31,019 nucleotides of DNA from Tritrichomonas foetus (GCA_001839685.1 MLAK01000990.1:9531-40549); one strand, 5' to 3'. Counted from the stretch's first letter, positions 1 to 11,066 are shown. A program made the numbers and translations. Notes: generated by a model not told the origin, from the sequence alone.

Positions 1-283
1 TTTTTTATCCAAATTTTCAATAAATATATGCATATATGATGTTAATAGATGCATTAAGTCATTTTCGTTTAATTTTGAAAAAGTCGAAATTGCGAATTTA
101 ATTTACGATTCCAGAAAAAAAAATTTACGAGACTGTGTTAATTTAATCTTCACAATAAACTAAATTATTTATATAAATATTAAACAATAAATTTAAATTG
201 ATCTTTAGATATTCATGTTTTATTTATTACAACGATCATAATTCTTTCAATTACAAACCAGATATATTATCAAAAAGCTGAAT

Positions 284-344
284 GTTTTCACTTCGAAACC
301 GACGTTTTCACTCAAATCCGGCGCTACTATAGCAAAAATTCATA
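284..344 (+). promoter_or_regulatory. Initiator-like motifs before the BEACH gene
   Basis: Three matches to the trichomonad initiator consensus (TCA-Py-A/T, with A as +1) precede the ATG: TCACT at 288-292, TCACT at 308-312 and TCATA at 340-344. The first two sit in a 20-bp imperfect direct repeat starting at 284 and 304 (GTTTTCACT in both). The last puts the start of transcription about 10 nt before the ATG, which is the usual short leader in trichomonads. An AACGAT hexamer at 231-236, identical to the M3 promoter motif described in Trichomonas vaginalis, lies further upstream. The motifs are seen; their use as promoters is inferred. Confidence 0.5.
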
Positions 345-351
345 CAAAAAA

Positions 352-3300
352 ATGAAAAGCCTGGAAAATCATCTCCATCATATTGGAGCAGCTCCTTTCC
401 AAGTTATTTGGGCCAAATATTTTACAATGAAGTGTGATTTGAACAATTCCGGAACAACACCGGTCGATCAGTTCTTAAAATCGATATCCTACACTCCAAG
501 CGATCCATCCATTATCAAAAGCGAAACTCAAAACTGTAAATCAATTCCAGAAATCACAGAAAAGCTTGCAGAAATTTTCAACCTCAAAAATTTTAATATA
601 TATTTTTCCGCGATCATCGCAAAGAACGCCAAATCACAAAAACAGCAATCAATCAAATCACCAAATGATGGCATTATCCCGCAATACATTTTTCGTGGAT
701 TTATTGCCACATCATATTTATTAGATCAAGCGCTTGATTCCCAATTTGATAAAAATATGAAGCCAATTTTTGACACAAATTCTTGGAAAATTATCCACTG
801 TACGTCTGAATTCTTATTACTCCATAGCTCGACATCAGGAAATTTTGATGTATCAGATTTTGTTAATTCTTTAGATTTAGTTTTTGAATCTTATTCAAAA
901 CATGCAGATAAAATAGTATTGTTACAAGAAGATGATCCTGTCTATACATCATTAACTGATTTTATGTTTATCATTATTTCTTCAATATCACAGCATTTTA
1001 TGACATCACTCAATAATGTGTTGATTTTTTTGAATTCAATTTTCAAATCATGGCTAAATAACATTGAGTATTTGAATCCTAATACCAAATTATATGAATA
1101 TTACAATGGTTATGTTCAGATTTTGATTTATATTGTTGGAAACCTAAACAGAAATCAAAAAATTGGAATTTCTTATAATATTTCAAAATTTCTATCGTTT
1201 TATGATCCAGTTGGACCAGATGATATTTTATTTTCACATGGAATTGACAATTTATTACTTCTTTCTAAAATTATTGATAATTTAGGAGACGATAGCCGAA
1301 GTATGGCATGCCATGGATTTTTTCAATTTTCCATTTATTCATCATCAAATTATATTTTAAAAGATAACACTTTTAAAGAAACTGAAAATAAAAATGAATC
1401 TAGAAATACAGAGGAAACTCTTATTTATGTTAACAAACCTGATGAATATTTCAAAACACATCAATTAGTTGACATGTCTTTAATAAATTGCACATTTAAG
1501 AAGAAATTTATAAATAGATTAAAAGAAATCATTCAAAATCTTTTTACAGCAGCTTCAGTCAATCAAATTTTATGTCATATTCATTCAAACTCTAAAAGAT
1601 TAAATAATAATCAAGCACAAAACTTCTTTTTACTGATAATGGCAGCAGTTGGCCCAATTCAGAACTTTCCTGATTATGGAGTTTCAATGATTATTGAATC
1701 ACTTATTTACAAGCACCTTTTTGAAACTCCAACAAATAGCATTCATCAAAAAATTCTTGATATTACTTTTCCTTTTATTTTAAATGCAGTGCATAACAAC
1801 ACTTCTGTAATTGAATTTCTCTTGAAAAAAATTTCAGAGATTTGCTCAATAAATTATGAATATATTTCTCTTTTTATGCCATTGTTTAGATCGATTTTAA
1901 ATTCAGACAAATGTAATGTTTTTGTTTCCGAATTATTAAAAACTGATAAAATTATAAACCTAATTCAAAAATATATAAAAATCGGGCAGTACCAACAACA
2001 AATCGATGAATTAATTTCATTTTTACAAGTTGCTTCTTTAGTTTGTCCATTAGAATTTTTTAGATCTTATTCACTACCACCAATTCTCTTAGAAATTGTT
2101 ACATGCGAGAGATACTATCGTCTTATCTTTCCTTGCTATTCATATGCACTAAATTTGTCATCCACATATGGAAATCAAGCAAATGAAATAATTTCACATA
2201 TAATTCTGACAATACCAGTTATTTTCACACAAATAAATCAAGAAACAGAAATAAATGCTGAAGATACAGATAAATTTCAATCAAATAAAAAAGCAATGAT
2301 AAAATTATCCAATGATTTTGTTATTGTAATAAGAGATTCGGTTTCCACGTTTAATCGAATGCTAGTCATGGATCTTTTGAAGCAAAAGTTTTTTATTGCC
2401 CTCTCTTCACTTCCACAAGCCACAAAAGATGCAATGACTTTAAAAAATGTCATTTTGATTTTATCTTCAATTTATTTAAAACATTCGAAAATATCCACAT
2501 TCTTTGAATCAAATGGATCACCCGTTTTTTCAGCTTTGAAAGAATCTTTTAAATTTGTTCCTATCGATGAAGAATTAATTGAATTACTTTTGAGTTTTGC
2601 AATGAATAAACATGTTTCTTTACATTTTATTACAATGCCAATGATTCAAAATCGTGCTCCATTAAAGCTCCTTTTAGATATAGCCACTGGAACAGAATAT
2701 GAAGAACAAATAATTGATGATCTAATAGTTTTATGTAATGGAAGTACATCAAATGCATTTGAATGCTTCCATATTAATATTATTGGCTATGCATTGAATA
2801 GAGCATTTGATAAGAAACTCCAAGTGAAAGCAACAACTTTATTCCAAAGTGTAGCATCAACTTTCTTTTCGCCTTTATCATTAAACGACACTTTTAAGAT
2901 ATTGTATAGTACTTCATTAGAAAAGAGATCTGCTTGTCATCAATTAATCTTAGATTGCTTACTCAGATTACTGATTGAAGATCGTCCAAATCCTGTAAAC
3001 TGCTATTTCCATTTGAATGGACTACAGACCGGAATTTTTGGACCTTCACTTCAAGTTTCATCAAAATGGTACTTCATTACCACACTCAGACTTGATATTT
3101 CAACGACTGATCGAGATCCAATTCTTGCACTTCAAGATGAAGATTGTTCACTTTTAATGTTTTCATTTGTTAACAGCGAATTAGTATTCTCTCGTGAAAA
3201 AAACCACAAGAAACATGACGTATTTTTTAAGAATGTTAAATTTTTGAAGCATGTTTGGTATCAAATGCTTATTTGTTATACACCGAAATTGATTACTTTG

Positions 3301-6300
3301 TATGTAAATGGGAAAATTGCCTCAACAATCAAAATTTCTAACCGTGACTTAAACGGAAAAACCATTTTCCGAATTGGATGCTGTTCATCAGCAAACTTTT
3401 CAGGTGATTTTGGTCCAATTGCCTTTTATAATAATAATCTTTTAAATCCAAAAGAAATATTTGCTGAATATGAAAAGACAATAACATCACATAATAGATA
3501 TAATTCTGATTTATATTATGATCCATGTAATGTCGATGAAAATAGAATTAATGATGTGACAATAGATGGTCAATCCGCACAAATTGTTGGACGAGATGTT
3601 CAATTCTGCATGACATTATCAAGTATTGCACAATATAATGGAACTTTCCAAAGGTTTTTACCAATGTTTTCAATGATTAATCGGCCAAGAATTGAAGAGG
3701 AAGAAGATATAGACGACCAAATGTTCCACACACTTTTAGTAATTCTTCGTTTCTTGCTTGCAATGTCTCCAGATATGGAGAAAATGTTTGAATCAAATGG
3801 CGGATTTCAGTTACTGACTGGAATTTTCAATACAATTAAAACCACCTCATTTTCACCATCAGTTCCACCGGATCTTTTAGATATTTATAATTCATTGACT
3901 TTGTTTTCTCTTAAAGTCCAAATGGTTGAATATATTTGGCTTAATTTTGATCTCTGGTCAAGATTAACGAAACAAGTTCAAATCAGGTTTTATAAATACG
4001 CTTTATTCGCTGCATTCACAACTGATCCAAAACCTTTTCAGATTAAAACATATGATTTCCTTTTGTATCAAATTCAATCTAAAATTTATTTAGATGAAGA
4101 ACCAATAAACCAACATATTTCATCAACATTATTTAATGCATTACATAACATATTTATTAATCGAGATGATCTAATTGAAATTAGAACTATTCAATGGGAC
4201 TTCTTTAAAGAAGTTTTCATTCCAAATCAAGCCACAATTATCTTTCTTTTCATGATTTTATCTTATCATCAAGATTTATATCAAAGAAAGCTAGCTTCTA
4301 AAGTTTTTGATTATTTACTAGATAAAGGAAGCAAAGAGACATTTTTGGCTTTGAAAGCTTTAAATGGAATCGACAGTTTCCTTCCTCAGCTGAATTTGGA
4401 ATATCCACAAAATTCAATTTACTTTATTCGTAAAATTTCTGTCTTGCAAAGAGAATCTATTCTTGAAATGAATTCCTATTTTGACCTTCAGAAAGCTATT
4501 TTAACAGCAATTGCTCTAATTAATTTCGAAAAGGTTGATTCGCGAGATTTATTTAATGAATGTATAAATCACGTTTTTGATGAAAAAGGGGAGAAATTTA
4601 ATTGCCCTGAATTTATTCCACTTCTTTCTATCTTCTCACTTTATGCTGATCACAGTGAAGTTGAAAAAGTTTATACATTGTTTGTAAAAGCAATATCAAA
4701 TGATTTTGAAAAGTTTGATTTATTTGTTAATGATGTTGATAGTTGGCAGTTCTACTTATTTATCTTTTCAAATTCTTCTGGTGACATGATCAATTTATTT
4801 AACGAATATATTTCTAGAAACCCAGAAAAAATGAACGATTTGATTTATTTTGTTTCATATATTCAAATTTCTAAAAAAATTAACATGTTCCCACTTTTAT
4901 CTAAACTCTTCAATGCATTTTTACAAAGAGTTTGTGAAAATAAGCCAACATACGAAATTATACATTCAGTTCTCTTCACTTATGACATTTCAACAAATGG
5001 ATTAAATGAAATGAAAATGTTTACAAAAGATGAAATCATTGACCTGAAAGAATCTTTAGAAAATATGACAATCCCAAGCATAAAGATTAATTTCAATCCA
5101 CTTTACGACGAAATATTATATATATCTTTATGCAATGTTTTACTTGAATTAATGAAGAAACGGGAAAAACTGATGATTGAATTTTCCAAAGATTTTTCTG
5201 TCAATATATTCGCTATTTATTCATATTTGTTATCCAAATTAATCATAAATACCAAAAACATTGAATACTTTAAAGAATTTGAATGTAGAAAAAATGAAAA
5301 TCAATTTTTATTGTCATCCAATGCAATCGAACTTTCTCAAACTTTTATGAATATTGCAGCAATTGAAATAAACTATGAACCAATTACCAGTAAAATTGAT
5401 AAAGATGATACTATCAGTACATTTGATTCATTTGTTGATAAAGCAACATTATATGCCAAAAATACAAATCTTCAGCCATTTATTCAACGTTTATCTGCAA
5501 TTGCTAGTTCAATGCAAGAAGGCAAAAACTTTATCTCTAAAATTGACGTTTTGACAAACGATCAATACATAAACTCATTCCAAAATTGGGAAAAAATGCA
5601 ACAAAATTCCAGAGTTATTGTTGAACGATATAATATGAAATTGGCCCAATCATTTATTCGAGAATCTACATTAAATGGAGGCCCACTTTCAACAGTACCA
5701 CCTGAACAGGTAAAATGGAGATGGGCAAATCGTGCTGATTCATCATTTAGGCCAACCTTTTATAGAGTCAATCGATATTTTGATGATCATAGAAAAGCAT
5801 CAGCAAACCGAGATTCCATGCCATATAATGATAATTCAAGTGAACAAAATCTTACTCCTTTTAAACGAATTCTAGATCAAAATGTTTCAGTTGTTCAAAC
5901 ACCACAAAAACATCCAATTGCTATTTCTTCTTTCCATGTTACTCAATTAACAATAGCTAATCAATTCACTGGAAATTTATCAGTTAGTGAAGACAGAATT
6001 TTCTTTGAAGGATATGGCGTCATGGATGGTTTTGGTGGCCCTGTTAAAGAAAAACAAACGAAATCAAAATTCATTGAAGTTCCTTATGAATCCTTATCTT
6101 TTATTTTTACCAGAGCGCATCTATATGAAGATGTTGCGTGTGAAATTTTTACCAATATTAATAAATCATATCTTTTTGTATTTGATTCGAAAGAAAATCG
6201 TGATGAATTTCTTTTATTCATCAGAAAAGAAGTTGATTCAAAATCTCCAACCGATATTTTCAAGAAAGCTCTCTTCAGGAAAAGATCAGCAACAATCCGA

Positions 6301-8298
6301 CAAGAAAAAACCAATAAATTTGATCTATTAGCTCATTGTCGACGGATTTGCAGCAGCCATGTTCAAACCATATCATCGATTGATCTTCTTGTAAAAAGTG
6401 GATTAACTGAAGCATGGCAAGATCAAATAATTAGTAATTTTGAATATTTATTTTCATTAAATATTCTATCTGGACGCTCTTTGAATGATCTTTCAAAATA
6501 TCCAGTTTTCCCATGGATCTTTTCTGATTATACATCCGATGCAATTGATCTAAATGATCCTAATGTTTATCGGAAACTTGATACTCCACTTGGCGCATAT
6601 GAACCAACTCGTCTTCAATTAATTCATAGTTTTAAAGAAGATTTCTTTGATCCGACCGAATATTGCTTATATCGAACTCATTATTCAAGTGCTGCTTCGG
6701 TGATTGGTTTTTTAATTCGAACTGAACCATTCACTTCCATGCATATTATATTACAGAATGGAAGGTTTGACCATGCTGATCGATTATTTTCATCGGTTGA
6801 AAAGGCATGGAATTCTGTTTCCACGCAAATGAATGACTTTAGAGAGCTTATTCCACAATTTTATTGTGATCCGCACTTTTTAAAAAATGAATGTGGGTTC
6901 AATTTTGGAAAAACTATGAATGATGAAATTGTTAGTGATGTAAAATTGCCGAATTGGTCAAATGGATCTGCCTATAAGTTTATTGAAATACAAAGGGCTG
7001 GTCTTGAAAGTGAATATGTGTCTGCTCACTTAAATGATTGGATTGATCTCATATTTGGAATATATCAAAAAAGTTTAGAAAAGAATAATCTATTTCATAT
7101 GTTTAGTTATCCTGATTGCCTTCAATCACCACTTATTAAAGATGAAAAAATGAGAAATATGGCAAAATATCACAGCGCGAATTTTGGAACATGTTGCGAT
7201 CAAATATTCACACAGAAACATCCAACGAGAAAATCTTCGAATTTCATCTTTCGTTCAATTTTAACAGACAATAAAAATACATCCGAAAATAACATCTCAC
7301 ATACAGATAACAGCAATTCATATAATAACAATAATGCAGTTAATAACCATTATAACGTCAACAATGATTTTAATGATATTCCAAGCCTTGATCTTAACCA
7401 AGAAATTTGCTACTTTGATAATCGATGTATGCTCACAAGTAGAGGCGAGCTCATAGACTTTACTAAATACAACCGAAGCGAGTTAATACTGCTTGATTTG
7501 AAAATTCGAGAAAAAAAAGTTTATTCAAGTATAGAAATTTGTAAGCAATACTCTTTGATTTTCTTCATGCCAAGAGGTGGAACTTTTATACGTGCGGTTT
7601 CATATAATAAAGATGGACAAACAAACGATGTCAAAAGAATTTCCCATGAAAGCTCCTCCATTTCATGCTTTGAAGTTTTTGGTAACCGCTATTTGTTAAC
7701 TGGTGGTTATGATTGTTCAATCCATGTTTGGTCTCTTCCATCACTTGACCTAATTGCTCGATTATCAATTCAATCACTTCCAGTCCTCTCACTTTCCGGT
7801 TGTGATGATTTAGACTTTGTTGCAAGCATTGATGAAAATCATCAAATTTGGCTTTCTTCAATTGAACAACAAAGATTTATTCATACATTCAAGATTAACT
7901 GCCCGTTTGGAAGCCGACATAAATTACTCACTTTAAAGAATGGATTGATTGTTGTTTCATCATTTTCATCAAGTATTGGGATAAACTTTTTACATTCCAA
8001 TGATGAAAAAGTTTGTAAAATTGACATTTTTGATACATGGGGAAATTTCCTCAAGGAAATTGACATTTCTGCAGCGGTTGTTAAATTGAAGGCTTTCTAT
8101 ACGAAAAAATCTGAAAGTTTCATTGTAGCGACACTTGAAAATTCAAAAGTTATAATAATAAATACAACTGATTTCGTGATTTGTAAAGAATTTCTTGAAA
8201 AAGTTGATCCAAATTTTGTTTGTGTTGATGGGAATAATCGCGAAATTCTCTGTCTGTGCCGTAAAGGAAAGCCACATATAAAAACATATAAAGTATGA
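352..8298 (+). CDS. BEACH domain-containing WD40 protein
   Basis: A 2648-residue protein of the BEACH family (LYST/neurobeachin/LRBA/WDFY3 type), large scaffolds that act in vesicle trafficking, lysosome biology and autophagy. The order is typical. A long helical armadillo-like N-terminal part comes first. A concanavalin A-like (LamG-type) domain lies at about 880-1040, with the stretch VWYQMLICYTPKLITLYVNG. A PH-BEACH domain is at about 1857-1965 and the BEACH domain at about 2015-2290. An Asn-rich linker (about 2313-2343) leads to WD40 repeats to the C-terminus, with a clear GGYDCSIHVWSL repeat near 2450. BEACH hallmarks are NILSGRSLNDLSKYPVFPW at 2037-2055, HYSSAASV at 2110-2117, FRELIP at 2163-2168, LPNWS at 2200-2204 and the helix HLNDWIDLIFG. 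The usual N-F-HPLTYEG stretch is altered to NLFHMFSYPD (2246-2255). The frame is uninterrupted, with an ATG start and TGA stop. The exact paralogue cannot be told. It converges on the Vps11-like gene. Confidence 0.95.
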   Translation: MKSLENHLHHIGAAPFQVIWAKYFTMKCDLNNSGTTPVDQFLKSISYTPSDPSIIKSETQNCKSIPEITEKLAEIFNLKNFNIYFSAIIAKNAKSQKQQSIKSPNDGIIPQYIFRGFIATSYLLDQALDSQFDKNMKPIFDTNSWKIIHCTSEFLLLHSSTSGNFDVSDFVNSLDLVFESYSKHADKIVLLQEDDPVYTSLTDFMFIIISSISQHFMTSLNNVLIFLNSIFKSWLNNIEYLNPNTKLYEYYNGYVQILIYIVGNLNRNQKIGISYNISKFLSFYDPVGPDDILFSHGIDNLLLLSKIIDNLGDDSRSMACHGFFQFSIYSSSNYILKDNTFKETENKNESRNTEETLIYVNKPDEYFKTHQLVDMSLINCTFKKKFINRLKEIIQNLFTAASVNQILCHIHSNSKRLNNNQAQNFFLLIMAAVGPIQNFPDYGVSMIIESLIYKHLFETPTNSIHQKILDITFPFILNAVHNNTSVIEFLLKKISEICSINYEYISLFMPLFRSILNSDKCNVFVSELLKTDKIINLIQKYIKIGQYQQQIDELISFLQVASLVCPLEFFRSYSLPPILLEIVTCERYYRLIFPCYSYALNLSSTYGNQANEIISHIILTIPVIFTQINQETEINAEDTDKFQSNKKAMIKLSNDFVIVIRDSVSTFNRMLVMDLLKQKFFIALSSLPQATKDAMTLKNVILILSSIYLKHSKISTFFESNGSPVFSALKESFKFVPIDEELIELLLSFAMNKHVSLHFITMPMIQNRAPLKLLLDIATGTEYEEQIIDDLIVLCNGSTSNAFECFHINIIGYALNRAFDKKLQVKATTLFQSVASTFFSPLSLNDTFKILYSTSLEKRSACHQLILDCLLRLLIEDRPNPVNCYFHLNGLQTGIFGPSLQVSSKWYFITTLRLDISTTDRDPILALQDEDCSLLMFSFVNSELVFSREKNHKKHDVFFKNVKFLKHVWYQMLICYTPKLITLYVNGKIASTIKISNRDLNGKTIFRIGCCSSANFSGDFGPIAFYNNNLLNPKEIFAEYEKTITSHNRYNSDLYYDPCNVDENRINDVTIDGQSAQIVGRDVQFCMTLSSIAQYNGTFQRFLPMFSMINRPRIEEEEDIDDQMFHTLLVILRFLLAMSPDMEKMFESNGGFQLLTGIFNTIKTTSFSPSVPPDLLDIYNSLTLFSLKVQMVEYIWLNFDLWSRLTKQVQIRFYKYALFAAFTTDPKPFQIKTYDFLLYQIQSKIYLDEEPINQHISSTLFNALHNIFINRDDLIEIRTIQWDFFKEVFIPNQATIIFLFMILSYHQDLYQRKLASKVFDYLLDKGSKETFLALKALNGIDSFLPQLNLEYPQNSIYFIRKISVLQRESILEMNSYFDLQKAILTAIALINFEKVDSRDLFNECINHVFDEKGEKFNCPEFIPLLSIFSLYADHSEVEKVYTLFVKAISNDFEKFDLFVNDVDSWQFYLFIFSNSSGDMINLFNEYISRNPEKMNDLIYFVSYIQISKKINMFPLLSKLFNAFLQRVCENKPTYEIIHSVLFTYDISTNGLNEMKMFTKDEIIDLKESLENMTIPSIKINFNPLYDEILYISLCNVLLELMKKREKLMIEFSKDFSVNIFAIYSYLLSKLIINTKNIEYFKEFECRKNENQFLLSSNAIELSQTFMNIAAIEINYEPITSKIDKDDTISTFDSFVDKATLYAKNTNLQPFIQRLSAIASSMQEGKNFISKIDVLTNDQYINSFQNWEKMQQNSRVIVERYNMKLAQSFIRESTLNGGPLSTVPPEQVKWRWANRADSSFRPTFYRVNRYFDDHRKASANRDSMPYNDNSSEQNLTPFKRILDQNVSVVQTPQKHPIAISSFHVTQLTIANQFTGNLSVSEDRIFFEGYGVMDGFGGPVKEKQTKSKFIEVPYESLSFIFTRAHLYEDVACEIFTNINKSYLFVFDSKENRDEFLLFIRKEVDSKSPTDIFKKALFRKRSATIRQEKTNKFDLLAHCRRICSSHVQTISSIDLLVKSGLTEAWQDQIISNFEYLFSLNILSGRSLNDLSKYPVFPWIFSDYTSDAIDLNDPNVYRKLDTPLGAYEPTRLQLIHSFKEDFFDPTEYCLYRTHYSSAASVIGFLIRTEPFTSMHIILQNGRFDHADRLFSSVEKAWNSVSTQMNDFRELIPQFYCDPHFLKNECGFNFGKTMNDEIVSDVKLPNWSNGSAYKFIEIQRAGLESEYVSAHLNDWIDLIFGIYQKSLEKNNLFHMFSYPDCLQSPLIKDEKMRNMAKYHSANFGTCCDQIFTQKHPTRKSSNFIFRSILTDNKNTSENNISHTDNSNSYNNNNAVNNHYNVNNDFNDIPSLDLNQEICYFDNRCMLTSRGELIDFTKYNRSELILLDLKIREKKVYSSIEICKQYSLIFFMPRGGTFIRAVSYNKDGQTNDVKRISHESSSISCFEVFGNRYLLTGGYDCSIHVWSLPSLDLIARLSIQSLPVLSLSGCDDLDFVASIDENHQIWLSSIEQQRFIHTFKINCPFGSRHKLLTLKNGLIVVSSFSSSIGINFLHSNDEKVCKIDIFDTWGNFLKEIDISAAVVKLKAFYTKKSESFIVATLENSKVIIINTTDFVICKEFLEKVDPNFVCVDGNNREILCLCRKGKPHIKTYKV

Positions 8299-9057
8299 TG
8301 AAATTATTTTTAATATGAATATGTGAACATTCACTTTGTTTTTAAAATTAAAAAATTTATGCCATTCATTTTTTCTTATTTACTTTTATTCAACTTTTTC
8401 TATAAACAAATGCCTTACCTATAATGTCTAATTCATTTTTTCTTTTAATCAGATTTTCACCTCAAAATAAAAATATCAAATGAATTCGTCTTTTTTCCGT
8501 AGAGTATGAACTCCTCATCCAAACTCATGTACACAAACTAGAAATACATTAATTTTATTCTCATAAAATTCACTTTCTCCAAACAATAATTTTGATTCAT
8601 TCATCAAAATAGAATTTGACTAGCAATTTGACCAATTTGTTCTAATAAAGATGATACTTTTTTGGTTGATTGAAAGGTCTCAAAAATTCATCATTAACAA
8701 TTGGATAGTTACAATTCATATAATTTCTAGAAATAATTATGACATCAAACTCACTTATGTTGTTTATGGAAACAAATGTAGCAATTTCCAAAAAACAAAA
8801 ATAAATTCAATATTTAAATTGTTATTAAAAATCAGAACGAGTATTTAGATTTCCAAAATATATATATATTGATTTAAATTTTAGCATGTTTCTACAAGAA
8901 TTCCAATTCCTGAATGGTGACAATTTTTCTTATGTGCTTCAAACATTTTTCAGGAAAGTAAAATTTAATTAAGTTGAAAATGAACTGATATAAAGTAAAA
9001 AAGTTATATATAGAATCAATCTATATATATCTATATAATATATTTTAATTTAAAATA
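8299..9057. other. Convergent intergenic region
   Basis: The 3' flanks of two converging genes. A 65-codon ATG ORF at 8651-8848 has no recognisable features and is taken as chance. Short hairpins are present: 8589-8596 pairs with 8603-8610, and TATATATAGA at 9005-9014 pairs with 9020-9029 across a 5-nt loop. The second lies 29-53 nt beyond the stop codon of the minus-strand gene and might help 3'-end formation, but such AT-only hairpins arise easily here. No gene is seen. Confidence 0.6.
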
Positions 9058-10854
9058 TTAACAATTCTGATCTAAAATATGAATATTTGAAACTATATCA
9101 TTAAGAAGATCAGGCAAATCAAGATTTATATTAGCATCTTCATTAATTTCTATATCAGGCGACTCGCATGGGCCACAAACCAAACAATATAACTCACTTT
9201 TATCTCTTTTTAAACAGTGTGAATGAAATGTGTGACCACACATAAATGAAATACTGGAATATTCAGCTGTAATTTTTTCTTGGCATCTCGTGCATGTACT
9301 TCTTTTAAAAGCTATTGCAGATGTTTCCATTGAGTAAATGTCTTTATCTAATTCATTTAGTTGGGATGTTAGTATTTTCTGATTTTCTTTGACATTATTA
9401 ATATCTTTCTGTAAAGATGAAAACATATCCATCAAATATGGCTTTATTAAATCCACTGATATATTAGGATTCTTGCTTAATACACCAACTATATAAGGTA
9501 AGGGATTTGTTTCTAAAACTTTATTAATTATGTTCCTCATAAATGTCTCAATCTCTTTATCTTGATGAAAAAAAGTTTTGGTGAAGAACTCAAATATATT
9601 ACCCCAATAATACCCACTTATATCAGACATACTTTTATTAATGTAATTTGATGTCTCAATTTCATGATTAAAGTATGTTTCGCATATATTTTTTAGCAAA
9701 ATATGCTGTTGCTTTTTGATTAGTAATGTGATAAGCTCTTCATATCTTCCAAGCTTTTCTAAAATGAAAGTTGATTCTTCAATCATATCATTTTCAAAAC
9801 ATGTCATTAAAATATATTCTTTATCATATAATTCATAATATATTTCGTTTTGAATATAATAAAGTGGATTTAATTGATCACAAATTTTAGAAACAGGTGA
9901 TCTATTATGACTCTTAGCTATATTTGTGATTAACAATGGAATCAAAATGTTAAGTAATATTGAGGATGGTTTTCTGTCAACTATTATCTGAATAAATTTT
10001 TGAAATGATGCAATATTGAGAGAAAATAAATTAATGAAATCTAATGTATGATTGCTATTCTCATTAAGATAAATATCGGAAGCAATCGAAATGATTTCAT
10101 CATTTATTGAATCCTGGGGTTTACATAGAAAAAAAGGACCATACTCTAATAGAAGTTCTTTTCTTTCAATATGATTGTTCACTTTTCGAATAAAATTTAA
10201 TGCCTCTTGATAATTATTGCATTTGATATGTATTAAAATGATATGTTTCATACAATTCATCATTCCTGCAATTTGCAAAGCTTCATCCATCATTTCATTC
10301 TCTATTAAAACATCAATCGCTTTTTCTACGCAAAAATTATCTAAAAAATGAATTGCTTCAGAGTTATCGGGGAGCTTTCGACTTTGCCATAAATAAAAAG
10401 CTCTATGGTTTACAGTTTCATGTTTCTTCTCTATTGATGATTGTAGAAATTGAATAAATTCTTCCAAAATGAATCTCGTTTCTTTCAAGTGAAATAAATT
10501 AAACAATAGTTCAGTATGTTGTGCATTTGCATGCCCTTGTTTATGAAGTTCAACAAGATAATTAACTAAGAGAATTGATAGTTGTGGTTTATTTAATTTG
10601 CACAATATAATTGAAGGATCAATAAGTCCAATAGATTTGGTAAAAATTGATGGAAGTTTATTCAGACAAAAGTCCGAATCATAATCTTCTTCTAATATTA
10701 CTTGCTCAAGTCGAATTTTAAAATTATCCCATTCAACACAATTCCCATCGCAAATTTTCTTTGATTTTTCTAGATTTTCATTAATTAAAGAAGTTTCGAT
10801 TTCTTTATAGATAGTTTCAGTCATGACATTAGAGACATTCATAAAAGTGGTCAT
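9058..10854 (-). CDS. VPS11: Vps11-like HOPS/CORVET subunit, no beta-propeller
   Basis: A 598-residue protein matching the C-terminal two thirds of Vps11, the core subunit of the HOPS and CORVET tethering complexes that act with Rab GTPases at endosomes and lysosomes. It begins close to the conserved Vps11 stretch around SIGLIDPSIILCKL and HKQGHANAQHTELLFNL. It continues with clathrin-heavy-chain-type helical repeats, a coiled coil just before the zinc finger, and a C3H2C3 RING. The ligands are C521, C524, C539, H541, H544, C547, C557 and C560 (CTRC, then FMCGHTFHSHC, then CLVC). The pattern around the RING fits Vps11 better than Vps18. Family members usually run to 900-1000 residues with an N-terminal WD-like propeller. 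That part is absent, and nothing propeller-like is visible on this strand upstream of 10854. ATG codons 5 and 12 are alternative starts. Identity rests on motif memory, not on a search. Confidence 0.82.
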   Translation of the reverse strand: MTTFMNVSNVMTETIYKEIETSLINENLEKSKKICDGNCVEWDNFKIRLEQVILEEDYDSDFCLNKLPSIFTKSIGLIDPSIILCKLNKPQLSILLVNYLVELHKQGHANAQHTELLFNLFHLKETRFILEEFIQFLQSSIEKKHETVNHRAFYLWQSRKLPDNSEAIHFLDNFCVEKAIDVLIENEMMDEALQIAGMMNCMKHIILIHIKCNNYQEALNFIRKVNNHIERKELLLEYGPFFLCKPQDSINDEIISIASDIYLNENSNHTLDFINLFSLNIASFQKFIQIIVDRKPSSILLNILIPLLITNIAKSHNRSPVSKICDQLNPLYYIQNEIYYELYDKEYILMTCFENDMIEESTFILEKLGRYEELITLLIKKQQHILLKNICETYFNHEIETSNYINKSMSDISGYYWGNIFEFFTKTFFHQDKEIETFMRNIINKVLETNPLPYIVGVLSKNPNISVDLIKPYLMDMFSSLQKDINNVKENQKILTSQLNELDKDIYSMETSAIAFKRSTCTRCQEKITAEYSSISFMCGHTFHSHCLKRDKSELYCLVCGPCESPDIEINEDANINLDLPDLLNDIVSNIHILDQNC

Positions 10855-11066
10855 TACCGAAAATTTTCAGGAGTAGCCTTACAGAATGAGGATAAAATAC
10901 AAATTGTAAAGTATTGTGAGATGAAATTTTTGATGTATTCATGAATGCAATTATTTTAAGTGAAGTGTATTCACGATAGAAGATAAATAAAATGGTTAGA
11001 ATTAATAGTTATCAATTTAATTGTTAACTGTATATTATAAATTGTTTGAAGCTGAAACTCTAATAA

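Noticed and set aside
8651..8848. 65-codon ORF between the BEACH and Vps11 genes
   Set aside because: No recognisable domain, random-looking composition and a position in a convergent 3' region.
9005..9029. TATATATAGA hairpin as a regulatory element
   Set aside because: It consists almost only of A and T in very AT-rich DNA, so chance is a good explanation; noted only within the intergenic entry.
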